From: JAAFIP01 sp963775085
GTDB lineage: Bacteria; Pseudomonadota; Gammaproteobacteria; Burkholderiales; Burkholderiaceae_C
Assembly: GCA_963775085.1 (NCBI GenBank)
Contig: CAVZHO010000011.1
Coordinates: forward strand, 124,001-188,000
Direction: 5' to 3'
DNA length: 64,000 nucleotides
Shown: positions 43,362 through 51,897 of the stretch, one piece after another
Layout: each line of letters begins with the position of its first letter
How positions within the stretch are numbered: position 1 is the stretch's first letter
Notes under the pieces: generated by a model
The model's input: only the letters and a program-made list of their open reading frames with translations
Database searches by the model: none
What the model was told of the DNA's origin: nothing
Translations under genes and position numbers: made by a program

Positions 43362-43754
43362 ATGCCAATTTATGCTTACCGATGCGCGTCTTGCGGCCAT
43401 GCCAAAGACGTGCTCCAAAAACTCTCGGATCCATTGCTCACGCTATGCCCGGCCTGTGGGCAAGAGGCGTTTGCCAAGCAGCTGACCGCTGCGGGTTTTC
43501 AGCTCAAGGGCTCGGGCTGGTATGTGACCGATTTTCGCGGTGGCGAGGCTGGCAAGGCCAGCGATGGAGCCAATTCAGGCGTGGGGTCCGAGGCCAAACC
43601 AGCGGTTAAAACCGATGCCAAAACTGCCGATACTTCTGGTGCACCCGCTGCTGCGCCAGCCCCCGCAGCACCCACCAGTGCACCCGCCGCCAGCCCCACG
43701 CCTGCAATCGCTACTAAATCAGTAGCTGCTAGCGCCCCAGCGACAGGGACCTGA
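43362..43754 (+). CDS. FmdB-type zinc-ribbon protein
   Basis: Small regulatory-type protein of 130 aa. The zinc ribbon is YAYRCASCGHAKDVLQKL and then LCPACGQEAF, followed by GFQLKGSGWYVTDF, the normal end of the family. Residues from about 70 onward are an Ala/Pro/Thr-rich low-complexity tail, whose last part overlaps a repeat-like DNA stretch (43705-43740). It precedes DUF502 and aspS, a conserved trio. Confidence 0.88.
   Translation: MPIYAYRCASCGHAKDVLQKLSDPLLTLCPACGQEAFAKQLTAAGFQLKGSGWYVTDFRGGEAGKASDGANSGVGSEAKPAVKTDAKTADTSGAPAAAPAPAAPTSAPAASPTPAIATKSVAASAPATGT
43705..43740 (+). repeat. Partial interspersed repeat in fmdB tail (weak)
   Basis: GCAATCGCTACTAAATCAGTAGC then TGCTAGCGCC matches the first stem of the family; the second half is missing. 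It encodes part of the low-complexity tail. Confidence 0.45.
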
Positions 43755-43766
43755 GGCCTCATTCGC

Positions 43767-44432
43767 ATGAAATCCATCCGCAAATGGCTGCTTGCTGGTC
43801 TGTTGGTGATCGTACCGATAGGCATCACCATTTGGGTGCTGGAATGGATTGTCTCCAGCCTGGATAAAACCCTGCTGATACTGCCTGCCAGTTGGCACCC
43901 CGACAAAGTGCTCAAAGGCCTGTTCCCGCAATTGGATCTGCATATCCCCGGTTTTGGTGTCATTCTGGCCTTTGCTATTTTGCTCTTGGTCGGCGCTGTC
44001 GCCAGTAACTTCTTTGGCAAAAAACTGGTGGGCTGGTGGGACGCTTTGCTTAACCGCATTCCCGTGGTGCGCTCGATCTACTCCAGCGTCAAGCAGGTGT
44101 CCGACACGCTGTTTTCCGACAGCGGCAACGCCTTCCGCAAGGCCGTACTTATCCAGTGGCCGCGCGAGAACGTGTGGACGATTGCTTTTGTCACCGGCTC
44201 TCCCGGTGGCGATGTAGTCAACCATTTGCAGGGCGACTACGTGAGTGTGTATGTGCCCACCACGCCCAACCCCACCGGCGGCTATTTTGTGATGCTCAAA
44301 AAAGCCGATTGCATTGAGCTGAACATGAGCGTGGACGAAGCGCTCAAATACATCGTCTCCATGGGCGTGGTGTCGCCCAGTGCACCAGCGCCTGCGCCGC
44401 TAGCCGCCGTGCTACCTGCCTCTCAACTCTGA
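43767..44432 (+). CDS. DUF502 membrane protein
   Basis: A 221-aa protein with two membrane segments near the N-terminus (WLLAGLLVIVPIGITIWVL, and FGVILAFAILLLVGAVAS) and a soluble C-terminal domain. DUF502 signatures include PVVRSIYSSVKQVSDTL and VSVYVPTTPNPTGGYFVML. Function is unknown. It is conserved upstream of aspS. Confidence 0.9.
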   Translation: MKSIRKWLLAGLLVIVPIGITIWVLEWIVSSLDKTLLILPASWHPDKVLKGLFPQLDLHIPGFGVILAFAILLLVGAVASNFFGKKLVGWWDALLNRIPVVRSIYSSVKQVSDTLFSDSGNAFRKAVLIQWPRENVWTIAFVTGSPGGDVVNHLQGDYVSVYVPTTPNPTGGYFVMLKKADCIELNMSVDEALKYIVSMGVVSPSAPAPAPLAAVLPASQL

Positions 44433-44467
44433 TTTAAAAACGCCCCCAAGGGGCCGGAAGTGTGAAT

Positions 44468-46316
44468 ATGACCCAAGCCCTCGCCAATCCTTTGTCGCTC
44501 ATGCGCACCAGCTATTGCGGTCTGGTGACTGAGGCCCTGCTGGGCCAAACCGTCACCTTGTGCGGCTGGGTCAATCGCCGCCGCGACCATGGCGGCGTAA
44601 TTTTTGTGGATCTGCGCGACCGCGAAGGCTATGTACAAATCGTCTGCGACCCCGACCGCGCCGACATGTTCAAAGCCGCCGAAGGCCTGCGCAACGAGTT
44701 TTGCATCCAGATCAAGGGCCTGGTGCGTGCGCGGCCCACCGGTACGGTGAATGAGGCTTTGAAAAGCGGCAAGGTCGAAATTTTGTGCCACGAGCTGACA
44801 GTGCTGAATCCCTCAGTCACGCCACCCTTCCAGCTCGACGACGACAACCTGAGTGAGACCACGCGCCTTACGCACCGCGTGCTGGACCTGCGCCGCCCCT
44901 ATATGCAAAACAACCTGATGCTGCGCTACAAAGTGGCCATGGCGGTACGCAACTATTTGGACACCCATGGGTTTGTCGATATCGAAACCCCCATGCTCAC
45001 CAAGAGCACGCCCGAAGGCGCGCGGGACTACCTGGTACCCAGCCGCGTGCAGGAGGGCATGTTCTTCGCGCTGCCGCAGTCGCCGCAGCTCTTCAAGCAG
45101 TTGCTGATGGTGGCGGGCTTTGACCGTTACTACCAGATCACCAAATGCTTCCGCGACGAAGACCTGCGTGCCGACCGCCAGCCCGAATTCACGCAGATCG
45201 ATATCGAAACCAGCTTCTTGACCGAGCAGGAAATCCGCGACATGTTCCAGGGCATGATGGTCGAAGTGTTCAAGAAAACCAAGGGTGTGGACCTGGGCGA
45301 GTTCCCGGTGATGACCTACGCTGACGCGATGCACAAATACGGCTCGGACAAGCCCGACCTGCGACTCAAGCTCGAATTTACCGAGCTGACCGACGTGATG
45401 GGCGATGTGGACTTTAAAGTCTTCTCAGCCCCCGCGCTGATGAAAAACGGCCGCGTGGTGGCCCTGCGCGTGCCCAAGGGCGGCGTGGAAGGCGCTGGCA
45501 TCTCGCGCGGCGAGATCGATGCCTACACCGAGTTTGTCAAAATCTACGGTGCCAAGGGCCTGGCCTGGATCAAGGTCAACGACATCACCAAAGGCCGCGA
45601 AGGCTTGCAGTCGCCCATCGTCAAGAACCTGCACGACGCTGCCCTCAAAGCCATCGTTGAGCGCAGCGGCGCGCAAAACGGCGACATTTTGTTCTTCGGT
45701 GCCGACAAAGCCAAAGATCGTCAACGATGCCATTGGCGCGCTACGCCTGAAAATCGGCCACAGCGAATTTGGCAAAAAGAACGGCCTGTTTGAAGACCGC
45801 TGGGCCCCGATGTGGGTGGTGGACTTCCCCATGTTTGAATTCGACGAAGAAAGCCAGCGCTACACCGCCGTGCACCACCCCTTTACGGCCCCGAAAGACG
45901 GCCACGAAGACTGGATGGTTACCGCGCCCGAAAAGTGCATTGCCAAGGGCTACGACATGGTGCTGAACGGCTGGGAAATTGGCGGCGGCTCGGTGCGTAT
46001 CCACCGGGCCGACGTGCAGGCCAAGGTGTTTGATGCGCTGAAAATTTCGCCCGAAGACCAGCAGCTCAAATTTGGCTTTTTGCTGGACGCATTGCAGTAC
46101 GGCGCGCCCCCGCACGGCGGCCTGGCGTTTGGCCTGGACCGCATCATCACCCTGATGACCGGCGCAGAAAGTATCCGCGACGTCATCGCCTTCCCCAAAA
46201 CCCAGCGCGCCCAGTGCTTGCTCACGCAAGCGCCGTCGCCGGTGGACGAGAAGCAGTTGCGCGAGCTGCATATTCGGCTGCGCGCTCCTGCGGCAGCAGA
46301 GAAAGCTGCAGCCTGA
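44468..46316 (+). CDS. aspS: Aspartyl-tRNA synthetase with apparent +1 frameshift
   Basis: Charges tRNA-Asp (and probably tRNA-Asn) with aspartate. The N-terminal anticodon-binding domain (GWVNRRRDHGGVIFVDLRDR), class II motif 2 (CFRDEDLRADRQPEF) and motif 3 (GGLAFGLDRIITLM) are all present. The frame breaks near 45712-45716. Up to KAK the protein reads normally; removing one base, for example G45716, restores IVNDAIGALRLKIG and continues to 46316, giving 615 aa, the normal length. The gene is essential, so sequencing error, programmed frameshift or a second copy must be considered. Confidence 0.9.
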
Positions 46317-46374
46317 ACTACTCCACTAGAATCCGTCAGTTCCAACGCTGTGCCCGCCCCTGTATTGAAAAATT

Positions 46375-47179
46375 GATGGCCGAGGTGAGTGGTGCAGGCG
46401 ACAAGCAATTTAAGGCTGTGCTCGACAAATTGGTCAGTCCCGATAAAACCCGCAAATGGTTTGAGCCCGGTGCCTGCTTTGCAGCGGGTACTTTGGTGCA
46501 TACCAAGGAAGGCTTGGTGCCAATTGAGCAGATCAAGGTGGGCGACTGGGTGCTGTCCAAGCCGGAGAATGGCGGGTAGCAGGCTTATTAGCGGGTGCTC
46601 AAGACCTTTGCGCGTGGGCCGCAGCGGGTGATCCGCGTAACCTATCTGCTAGATCCGACGATCAATCGGTATCACCGCATTATCTGCACCGTCAATCACC
46701 CGTTCTGGGTGAAGGACTTAGGTTGGACGCCCGCAGAAAACCTGTACCGATCCTCAAAAGAATACTGGTTGGAATTGGTCGATGGCCGTAGCGTTGCAGC
46801 CGACGGAACAACTGATATCTATATTAGCGATCAGCCGGGCGTTGGTTGGAATTCAAACTACAGCGGGGACGTTGAAGCCTATGGCGCACTCTGGGATTAC
46901 GTGAGCCATCGGCTGGTCGAGTCAAAAGTCGAATCCTTGCAAGTGATTCAGGATCATCAAGTTCCCTACAATGACTCCCAGTTCGGCACTTTCCCGGAAG
47001 AGTTGTACCTGCACTTGCCGGTCTACAACCTGGAGGTCGAAGATTTCCACACCTACTACGTGGGAGAGCACGGTGTGTGGGTGCACAACACCAACTGCAG
47101 CGGGCGGCATTTTCAGGCACATCAGCACGCCGGGGTCAGTACTTGCATAGCTACACTATTCGCAGATCCATCGCATTGA
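46375..47179 (+). pseudogene. Hint-domain (polymorphic toxin) remnant with two amber codons
   Basis: The reading frame encodes a Hint autoprocessing domain of contact-dependent or polymorphic toxins. It starts ACFAAGTLVHTKEGLVPIEQ, continues VGDWVLSKPENGG, and ends VYNLEVEDFHTYYVGEHGVW then VHN, all landmarks of the fold. TAG codons at 46577-46579 and 46589-46591 interrupt it in the same frame. The usual sequence there would be GGEQAYKRV, so one base change each explains both. The upstream delivery part is absent and the toxin tail after the Hint domain is about 30 aa. It is probably a dead fragment. Confidence 0.75.
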
Positions 47180-47199
47180 AGCTGTCCGGATGGACTGAA

Positions 47200-47260
47200 A
47201 ATTACTATAAATTCAGTAGCTGCCTGCGCAATATTTCATTGCTTTAGCGCCATATTTTAC
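47200..47260 (+). repeat. Interspersed 60-bp repeat after Hint remnant
   Basis: Contains ATTACTATAAATTCAGTAGC, TGCCTGCGCAATATTTCATT and GCTTTAGCGCCATATTTT. It lies between the Hint remnant and parE. Confidence 0.65.
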
Positions 47261-47315
47261 GGTAAATAGCGCGGTCACTTTCTCGCATATTAGTGATGCA
47301 ATTCCATGGTCAGCT

Positions 47316-47591
47316 TCACTGCCGTTCTTGCGCTGAATGCAAGATCGTGAGTATCTGCACTTCATCACCTTTGACTTTGTAGATCGCAATGTAGTTTGGG
47401 TGAAGTACATACTGCTTGGTGCCGAAGACTTTCCAAGCTGTCCCAAGTTGTTGCGATTTTAAAATATCTACTTTTTTGCGAAGCTCTTGTGTGAAAGTTT
47501 TTGCCCTTGTCGGGTTGTCTTTGGCGATGTAGGCGGCGATCATGTCGAGCCGGCCAAGGGCTCGATTTGTCCAGCGTAATTTAAGCGCCAT
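47316..47591 (-). CDS. ParE/RelE-family toxin
   Basis: Toxin of the ParE/RelE fold, about 91 aa from ATG 47591. Segments LRWTNRALGRLDMIAAYIA and YVLHPNYIAIYKVKGDEVQI match ParE-type proteins, including the C-terminal ILTILHSAQER. Start 47591 overlaps the antitoxin stop by 11 bp; the longer upstream frame would overlap more and is not conserved. Confidence 0.88.
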   Translation of the reverse strand: MALKLRWTNRALGRLDMIAAYIAKDNPTRAKTFTQELRKKVDILKSQQLGTAWKVFGTKQYVLHPNYIAIYKVKGDEVQILTILHSAQERQ

Positions 47592-47853
47592 ACTTTGCAA
47601 AAACGGCGTTGACTTGATCGTCAGTGGCGAAGTCGCCATGGTCTGCTTCGACGATGGCGTCTTGCACTTCTTTCACTTGCCAAGCCTGAGCTTCGAGATA
47701 ACTCGAAAGGGCTTCAACGGTGACGAAACTTTTTGTTCTGGCTGTGGCTGTGGCCAGTTCGTCCAGTTGGTTGAACACGCTGATGGGGACACGGACGTTG
47801 ATCGTGCGTGTTTGTGGGGAAGCGGGTAGAGTGGGTTGTGCAACTGCGGGCAT
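47581..47853 (-). CDS. ParD/CopG-type ribbon-helix-helix antitoxin
   Basis: RHH antitoxin, 90 aa from ATG 47853 (a TTG at 47862 is possible). Residues RTINVRVPISVFNQLDELA and RTKSFVTVEALSSYLEAQAW are the DNA-binding strand and helices. It precedes the toxin, with an 11-bp overlap. Its promoter carries a perfect palindrome overlapping the -10 box, so strong autorepression is expected. Confidence 0.88.
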   Translation of the reverse strand: MPAVAQPTLPASPQTRTINVRVPISVFNQLDELATATARTKSFVTVEALSSYLEAQAWQVKEVQDAIVEADHGDFATDDQVNAVFAKYGA

Positions 47854-47876
47854 GGTAGGCAATCCGTTAATTTGTA

Positions 47877-47892
47877 ATACAATGCATTGTAT
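47877..47892. promoter_or_regulatory. Perfect 16-bp palindrome, likely ParD operator
   Basis: ATACAATGCATTGTAT is self-complementary throughout and covers the -10 box of the antitoxin promoter. An outer pair, GTAATAC and GTGTTAC, extends the symmetry. Binding by the RHH antitoxin would block RNA polymerase directly; this is inference. Confidence 0.7.
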
Positions 47893-47913
47893 GTGTTACG
47901 CACAAGATGTCAA
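47886..47913 (-). promoter_or_regulatory. Promoter of the parDE-like module
   Basis: On the minus strand, TTGACA (47908-47913) and TACAAT (47886-47891) are 16 bp apart, a near-consensus sigma-70 promoter, 33 bp upstream of the antitoxin ATG. Confidence 0.65.
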
Positions 47914-48036
47914 GACGAAGTTTAAATTTGACGAGTTTTGAGACTGGCGAAATTTCAATTGCAGCAGCCTAAAAGCGCTTAGGCTCACTAGGGGGTTAAA
48001 ATTTTGTCCAATCTAGACAGAACATGGAGGTGCTCT

Positions 48037-48363
48037 ATGAGTGCAGTTCCTCACACCTGGCAAGTGCAAGAAGCCAAGAACCGTTTTAGCGAGTTGATCG
48101 ACTTGGCACGCACGCAGGGCGACCAAGTGGTGACACGCCATGGCAAGCCGGTAGCGATGGTAGTTGCTTATGCTGCCCATGCGTCCGCATGTACCGTGAC
48201 GGTATCGGCAGAGCATTACGAAGCGCTCAAGCGCCAGGCGGCTGCCGTGCCAGCCAAAATGACAGCAAAGGAATTTGGTGCAACTTACAAAGACTGGGTT
48301 GCAGAGCAAAACCGCATCGTGCAAGAGGTGGGAATCTTTGGTGCTGAGTACCGGGTGTGGTGA
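48037..48363 (+). CDS. Phd/YefM-type antitoxin, apparently without partner
   Basis: A 108-aa antitoxin-like protein. The pattern TWQVQEAKNRFSELIDLA followed by GDQVVTRHGKPVAMVV is the Phd/YefM DNA-binding fold. GGAGGT (48026-48031) supports ATG 48037. No PIN, Doc or RelE toxin gene follows; the next frame is an unrelated 61-aa ORF. It may be an orphan remnant of a module whose toxin was lost, or an anti-addiction gene. Confidence 0.82.
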   Translation: MSAVPHTWQVQEAKNRFSELIDLARTQGDQVVTRHGKPVAMVVAYAAHASACTVTVSAEHYEALKRQAAAVPAKMTAKEFGATYKDWVAEQNRIVQEVGIFGAEYRVW

Positions 48364-48369
48364 CCGGGG

Positions 48370-48555
48370 ATGGCCTTTGACAGCCTACCCAGACGTTTAG
48401 GACAAACCGTGGTGGTGGATGGCGAGGCCTTGTATGTGGCGGTGCATTTCATTGCCGCTGTGCTACCCAAAATACTGAAATCACCTGTGGCGAATGTGAG
48501 CGACCAACGCGCTATTTTGACCGATGCCCTCGATGCCCTGCAAAGCGGCGTATGA
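48370..48555 (+). CDS. Small hypothetical ORF upstream of nudB
   Basis: A 61-aa frame starting 6 bp after the Phd gene, with its stop overlapping the nudB start by ATGA. The overlap and position argue for translation, perhaps as a coupled leader. No domain is recognised. The middle (LYVAVHFIAAVLPKIL) is hydrophobic but short. Confidence 0.35.
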   Translation: MAFDSLPRRLGQTVVVDGEALYVAVHFIAAVLPKILKSPVANVSDQRAILTDALDALQSGV

Positions 48556-49052
48556 CGGTAGTGGTGCCTCCTTTCAAAATCCCCATCTCCGTGCTGGTGG
48601 TGATCTACACCCCACAACAGCAGGTGCTGCTGATCGAGCGTGCGGATGCGCAGGGCCTGGCTACCGGGTTCTGGCAATCGGTCACGGGCAGCCTGGATGC
48701 GGTGGACGAAGCGCCGGAGATCGCAGCGCGGCGCGAGGTGTGGGAGGAAACCGGGATTGACGCACACCAAGGTGGCCATGTGCTGACCGATTGGCGACTG
48801 CAGAATGTGTACGACATTTACCCGCAGTGGCGCCGCCGCTATGCACCCGGCGTGCTGCGCAATACCGAGCATGTGTTTGGCCTCATGGTGCCAAAGGGCA
48901 CGCGCGTGCAGCTGAGTCCGCGCGAGCATGTGGCCTACCAGTGGCTGCCCTATCGCGTCGCGGCTGACCAGTGCTTTTCAGCTTCCAACGCCGAGGCTGT
49001 GCTGATGCTGCCCAGGTTCTTCCAGCCGGCGGGCCCAAGTTTGTCACAATAG
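48552..49052 (+). CDS. nudB: Dihydroneopterin triphosphate pyrophosphatase
   Basis: Nudix hydrolase expected to remove pyrophosphate from dihydroneopterin triphosphate, the second folate step; folE is 2 kb downstream. The Nudix box is GSLDAVDEAPEIAARREVWEE then TGI, slightly atypical at the first Gly positions. WQSVTGS and TEHVFGLMVP flank it. Length is 166 aa. aspS-nudB linkage is common and here is interrupted by the accessory insert. Confidence 0.9.
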   Translation: MTVVVPPFKIPISVLVVIYTPQQQVLLIERADAQGLATGFWQSVTGSLDAVDEAPEIAARREVWEETGIDAHQGGHVLTDWRLQNVYDIYPQWRRRYAPGVLRNTEHVFGLMVPKGTRVQLSPREHVAYQWLPYRVAADQCFSASNAEAVLMLPRFFQPAGPSLSQ

Positions 49053-49057
49053 GCCTT

Positions 49058-49810
49058 ATGAAGCAAGACCCACAGACGCTGCGCGTCGCCACCTGGAACA
49101 TCCACAAAGGGGTGCGCGGCATGGGCCCCAACCGCCGGCTGGAGATCCACGACATGGTGCATGCGGTAGAGCAGTTTGATGCCGACATCATCTGCCTGCA
49201 GGAAGTGCGCCGCGTCAACCACAAAGAGGCGGGCTACTTCACCCGCTGGCCCGAGTTGCCCCAAGCCGACTACCTGGCTCCCGAAGGCTACGAGGCCGTG
49301 TACCGCACCAATGCCCATACGCGCCACGGAGAGCATGGCAACGCGCTGCTGTCGCGCTGGCCGGTGATTAACCACCAGCACGAGGACATGAGTGACCACC
49401 GTTTTGAGCAGCGCGGCCTGCTGCACATCGAGGTGCTGGTGCATGGTGCGCCAGTGCATGTGATCGTGGTGCACCTGGGGCTGATCGCCGCCAGCCGCAC
49501 GCGCCAGCTGGCGCAACTGGCGAAATTCATGGAGCGTGAAATACCCAAGTCTGCCACACTGGTCGTGGCTGGAGACTTTAATAGCCCGGTAGCCCCTGTA
49601 CGGTGGGCGCAAACAGCTATGAAAAGCAGAGCTAATGCGAAACCCCACACGCCAGAGCGTACGCCCACCTTTCCCTCGCGCTTGCCGTTGGTGCAGCTGG
49701 ACCATGTGTTTGCACGCCATGCCAAACCTACCGCCAGCCATGTGCCGCGCGGAGCCATCTGGTCGCGCATGTCAGACCATCTGCCCTTGATCGTGGACTT
49801 TACGTTGTAG
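49058..49810 (+). CDS. Endonuclease/exonuclease/phosphatase family protein (YbhP-like)
   Basis: EEP-fold hydrolase, about 250 aa. Catalytic signatures are ATWNIHKG, CLQEVRRV, VVAGDFNSP and the C-terminal SDHLPLIVDF. I chose ATG 49058; CACAAT ends 7 nt upstream and no ribosome-binding site is seen. Paired with a cardiolipin synthase 4 bp downstream, as ybhP-clsB in E. coli. A weak repeat copy lies in the coding region (49590-49638). Confidence 0.9.
   Translation: MKQDPQTLRVATWNIHKGVRGMGPNRRLEIHDMVHAVEQFDADIICLQEVRRVNHKEAGYFTRWPELPQADYLAPEGYEAVYRTNAHTRHGEHGNALLSRWPVINHQHEDMSDHRFEQRGLLHIEVLVHGAPVHVIVVHLGLIAASRTRQLAQLAKFMEREIPKSATLVVAGDFNSPVAPVRWAQTAMKSRANAKPHTPERTPTFPSRLPLVQLDHVFARHAKPTASHVPRGAIWSRMSDHLPLIVDFTL
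49590..49638 (-). repeat. Degenerate interspersed repeat in EEP gene (weak)
   Basis: The reverse orientation reads TAGCCCCTGTACGG, GGGCGCAAACAGCTATG and GCAGAGCTA, matching the family order with mismatches. It replaces a variable loop of the protein (residues 177-193). Confidence 0.4.
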
Positions 49811-49813
49811 CCC

Positions 49814-51061
49814 ATGCCTGTGTTGACCCATGGCCACCAAGTGCACCTCTTGCAGGGCGCGATAGAGCTTTTTCCAGCCATGATTGCCGCCATGGATGCG
49901 GCGCAGCACGACGTTCGGCTGGAGACCTATATTTTTGACTTTACCGCAACCGGGGGCGACGTGGGAGCGGCGCTGGTGCGCGCGGCGCTGCGCGGCGTAC
50001 GGGTATGGTTGGTGGTCGATGGGGCGGGAACCAGCCAGATCCCTGCCGACTGGCGCGAGCGCTTTGATGCCGCTGGCGTACAGTGGCGTGTGTTCAATCC
50101 GATGGGGCATCTGGGCATGCTGCTGCCTAGTCATTGGCGCAGGCTACACCGCAAGCTGTGCGTGGTAGACGCTGGCACCACGCAGGCGGTCGCGTTCTGT
50201 GGTGGCATCAATATTCTGGATGACTATTTCGACCCGAACCACGGGGCACTCAAAGCGCCCCGTTTTGATTTTGCCGTGCGCGTAACCGGCCCGCTGGTGG
50301 CAGCGATGGTGGAGGCCATGGACAGCCTGTGGAAACGCATGCAGGCCGTACGCAATCTGCGACAGCATGAGATTGGTGCCGCCGTCACCTCCTGGGTCAG
50401 TGCACGGACCGTGGTGCAAGAAGATGCTCTGCCGATACAGGGCGCTTCAGATTCTGTAGTTAGCAGGGCAACCATGTACAGGGCTGCCCTGCTGCTGCGT
50501 GACAATGTACGCAACCGAAAACGGATTGAACGGGCCTATCTGAAGGCCATTGGCGACGCACACCATGAGATCATCATTGCCAACGCCTATTTTGTACCTG
50601 GCGGAAAACTGCGCCACGCCTTGATGGCCGCTGCGCAGCGTGGTGTCAAGGTTCGGCTGTTGCTGCAAGGTCGCTACGAGTATTTCATGCAATACCATGC
50701 GGCGCGGCCCGTCTACAGCGCCCTGCTGGGCGCTGGCGTGGAAATACACGAGTACTCCAGCAGCTTTCTGCATGCCAAGGTGGCGGTGGTGGATGCAACG
50801 GAGCCGCAGGCCTGGGCGACCGTCGGTTCGTCCAACCTGGATCCTTTGAGTTTGCTGCTGGCGCGCGAGGCCAACATCATGGTGCGCAGCCCCGAGTTTG
50901 CCCAAACCCTGCGTCGTACGCTGGTGCACGCCATGGCACAGGACGGCCAGCAGATCAACCCTGCCGACTACGCCAACCGCCCTTGGACTAAGCGGCTTCT
51001 TGACCAGATTGCTTACGCCCTGATGCGGCTAGCCTTGTGGAGTACCGGAAATCGCTATTAA
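49814..51061 (+). CDS. clsB: Cardiolipin synthase B-type phospholipase D protein
   Basis: Phospholipase D superfamily enzyme making cardiolipin at the inner membrane, 415 aa. The two HKD motifs are HRKLCVVDAGTT near residue 113 and HAKVAVVDATEP near 316, each followed by the GG/GSSN segments (AFCGGINI, VGSSNLDP). The last codons and the TAA stop are provided by a copy of the 60-bp repeat. Operon with the EEP gene upstream. Confidence 0.93.
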   Translation: MPVLTHGHQVHLLQGAIELFPAMIAAMDAAQHDVRLETYIFDFTATGGDVGAALVRAALRGVRVWLVVDGAGTSQIPADWRERFDAAGVQWRVFNPMGHLGMLLPSHWRRLHRKLCVVDAGTTQAVAFCGGINILDDYFDPNHGALKAPRFDFAVRVTGPLVAAMVEAMDSLWKRMQAVRNLRQHEIGAAVTSWVSARTVVQEDALPIQGASDSVVSRATMYRAALLLRDNVRNRKRIERAYLKAIGDAHHEIIIANAYFVPGGKLRHALMAAAQRGVKVRLLLQGRYEYFMQYHAARPVYSALLGAGVEIHEYSSSFLHAKVAVVDATEPQAWATVGSSNLDPLSLLLAREANIMVRSPEFAQTLRRTLVHAMAQDGQQINPADYANRPWTKRLLDQIAYALMRLALWSTGNRY

Positions 51062-51110
51062 ATACATAGCTGCTTACGCATTGTTTTATTGGCTTTGAGC
51101 CTAATACCCT
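51050..51110 (+). repeat. Interspersed 60-bp repeat at 3' end of clsB
   Basis: Contains AATCGCTATTAAATACATAGC, TGCTTACGCATTGTTTTATT and GGCTTTGAGCC. It starts within the final clsB codons and runs into the intergenic region before folE. Confidence 0.7.
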
Positions 51111-51139
51111 TATAAAATTAGATCGGTTACCATAGTGTA

Positions 51140-51877
51140 ATGTTAATGAAAACAGTACCCCCCATGAACACCCCCGACACTGACATCGGCAGGCCCATGT
51201 CCGCCGTCATCCGCGAGCGCGTCCAGCAGTCTAAAAAACGCTTTAACGCCAACGACAATATTGCCGATTTCATCGAACCGGGCGAGCTGGAAAAACTGCT
51301 CGACGAGGTGGAGGGCAAAATGAAGGGCGTGCTCGACAGCCTGGTGATTGACACCGCCACCGACCACAACACCCACAACACCGCACGCCGCGTGGCCAAG
51401 ATGTACGTCAATGAGGTCTTCAAGGGCCGCTATGTGCACGCGCCCACCATCACCGAGTTTCCCAATGCCGAGCATCTCAATGAGCTGATGATTGTCGGCC
51501 CGATTACCGTGCGCAGTGCGTGCAGCCACCATTTTTGCCCGGTGATCGGCAAGATCTGGATTGGTGTGATGCCCAACGAGCATACCAATGTGATTGGCCT
51601 GTCCAAGTACGCCCGTCTGGCCGAATGGGTGATGGGCCGCCCGCAGATCCAGGAGGAAGCGGTGGTGCAACTGGCCGATTTGATCCAGCTCAAAACCCAG
51701 CCCGATGGCCTGGCCATCGTGATGGAGGCCACGCACTTTTGCATGGGCTGGCGCGGCGTGAAAGATGCCGACAGCAAGATGATCAACTCCGTCATGCGCG
51801 GCAGTTTTTTGAAGGACCCCAATCTGCGCCGCGAGTTCTTAGCGCTGATTCCGCGCCAATCCAGTAGCCAGCAATAA
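51140..51877 (+). CDS. folE: GTP cyclohydrolase I
   Basis: Converts GTP to dihydroneopterin triphosphate, first step of folate synthesis. Zinc and catalytic residues lie in SACSHHFCPVIG and ATHFCMGWRG; IVGPITVRS and VIGLSKYARLAEW are typical. Length is 245 aa; in-frame ATGs at 51140, 51146 and 51164 are alternatives. With nudB this supplies the pterin branch. Confidence 0.96.
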   Translation: MLMKTVPPMNTPDTDIGRPMSAVIRERVQQSKKRFNANDNIADFIEPGELEKLLDEVEGKMKGVLDSLVIDTATDHNTHNTARRVAKMYVNEVFKGRYVHAPTITEFPNAEHLNELMIVGPITVRSACSHHFCPVIGKIWIGVMPNEHTNVIGLSKYARLAEWVMGRPQIQEEAVVQLADLIQLKTQPDGLAIVMEATHFCMGWRGVKDADSKMINSVMRGSFLKDPNLRREFLALIPRQSSSQQ

Positions 51878-51897
51878 GCAGTGATAAGAGAGACAAC

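Noticed and set aside
46577..46591. Amber codons as evidence of recoding (for example pyrrolysine)
   Set aside because: No supporting gene or context; other genes use TAG as a normal stop (hisH), and the locus looks like a displaced fragment.
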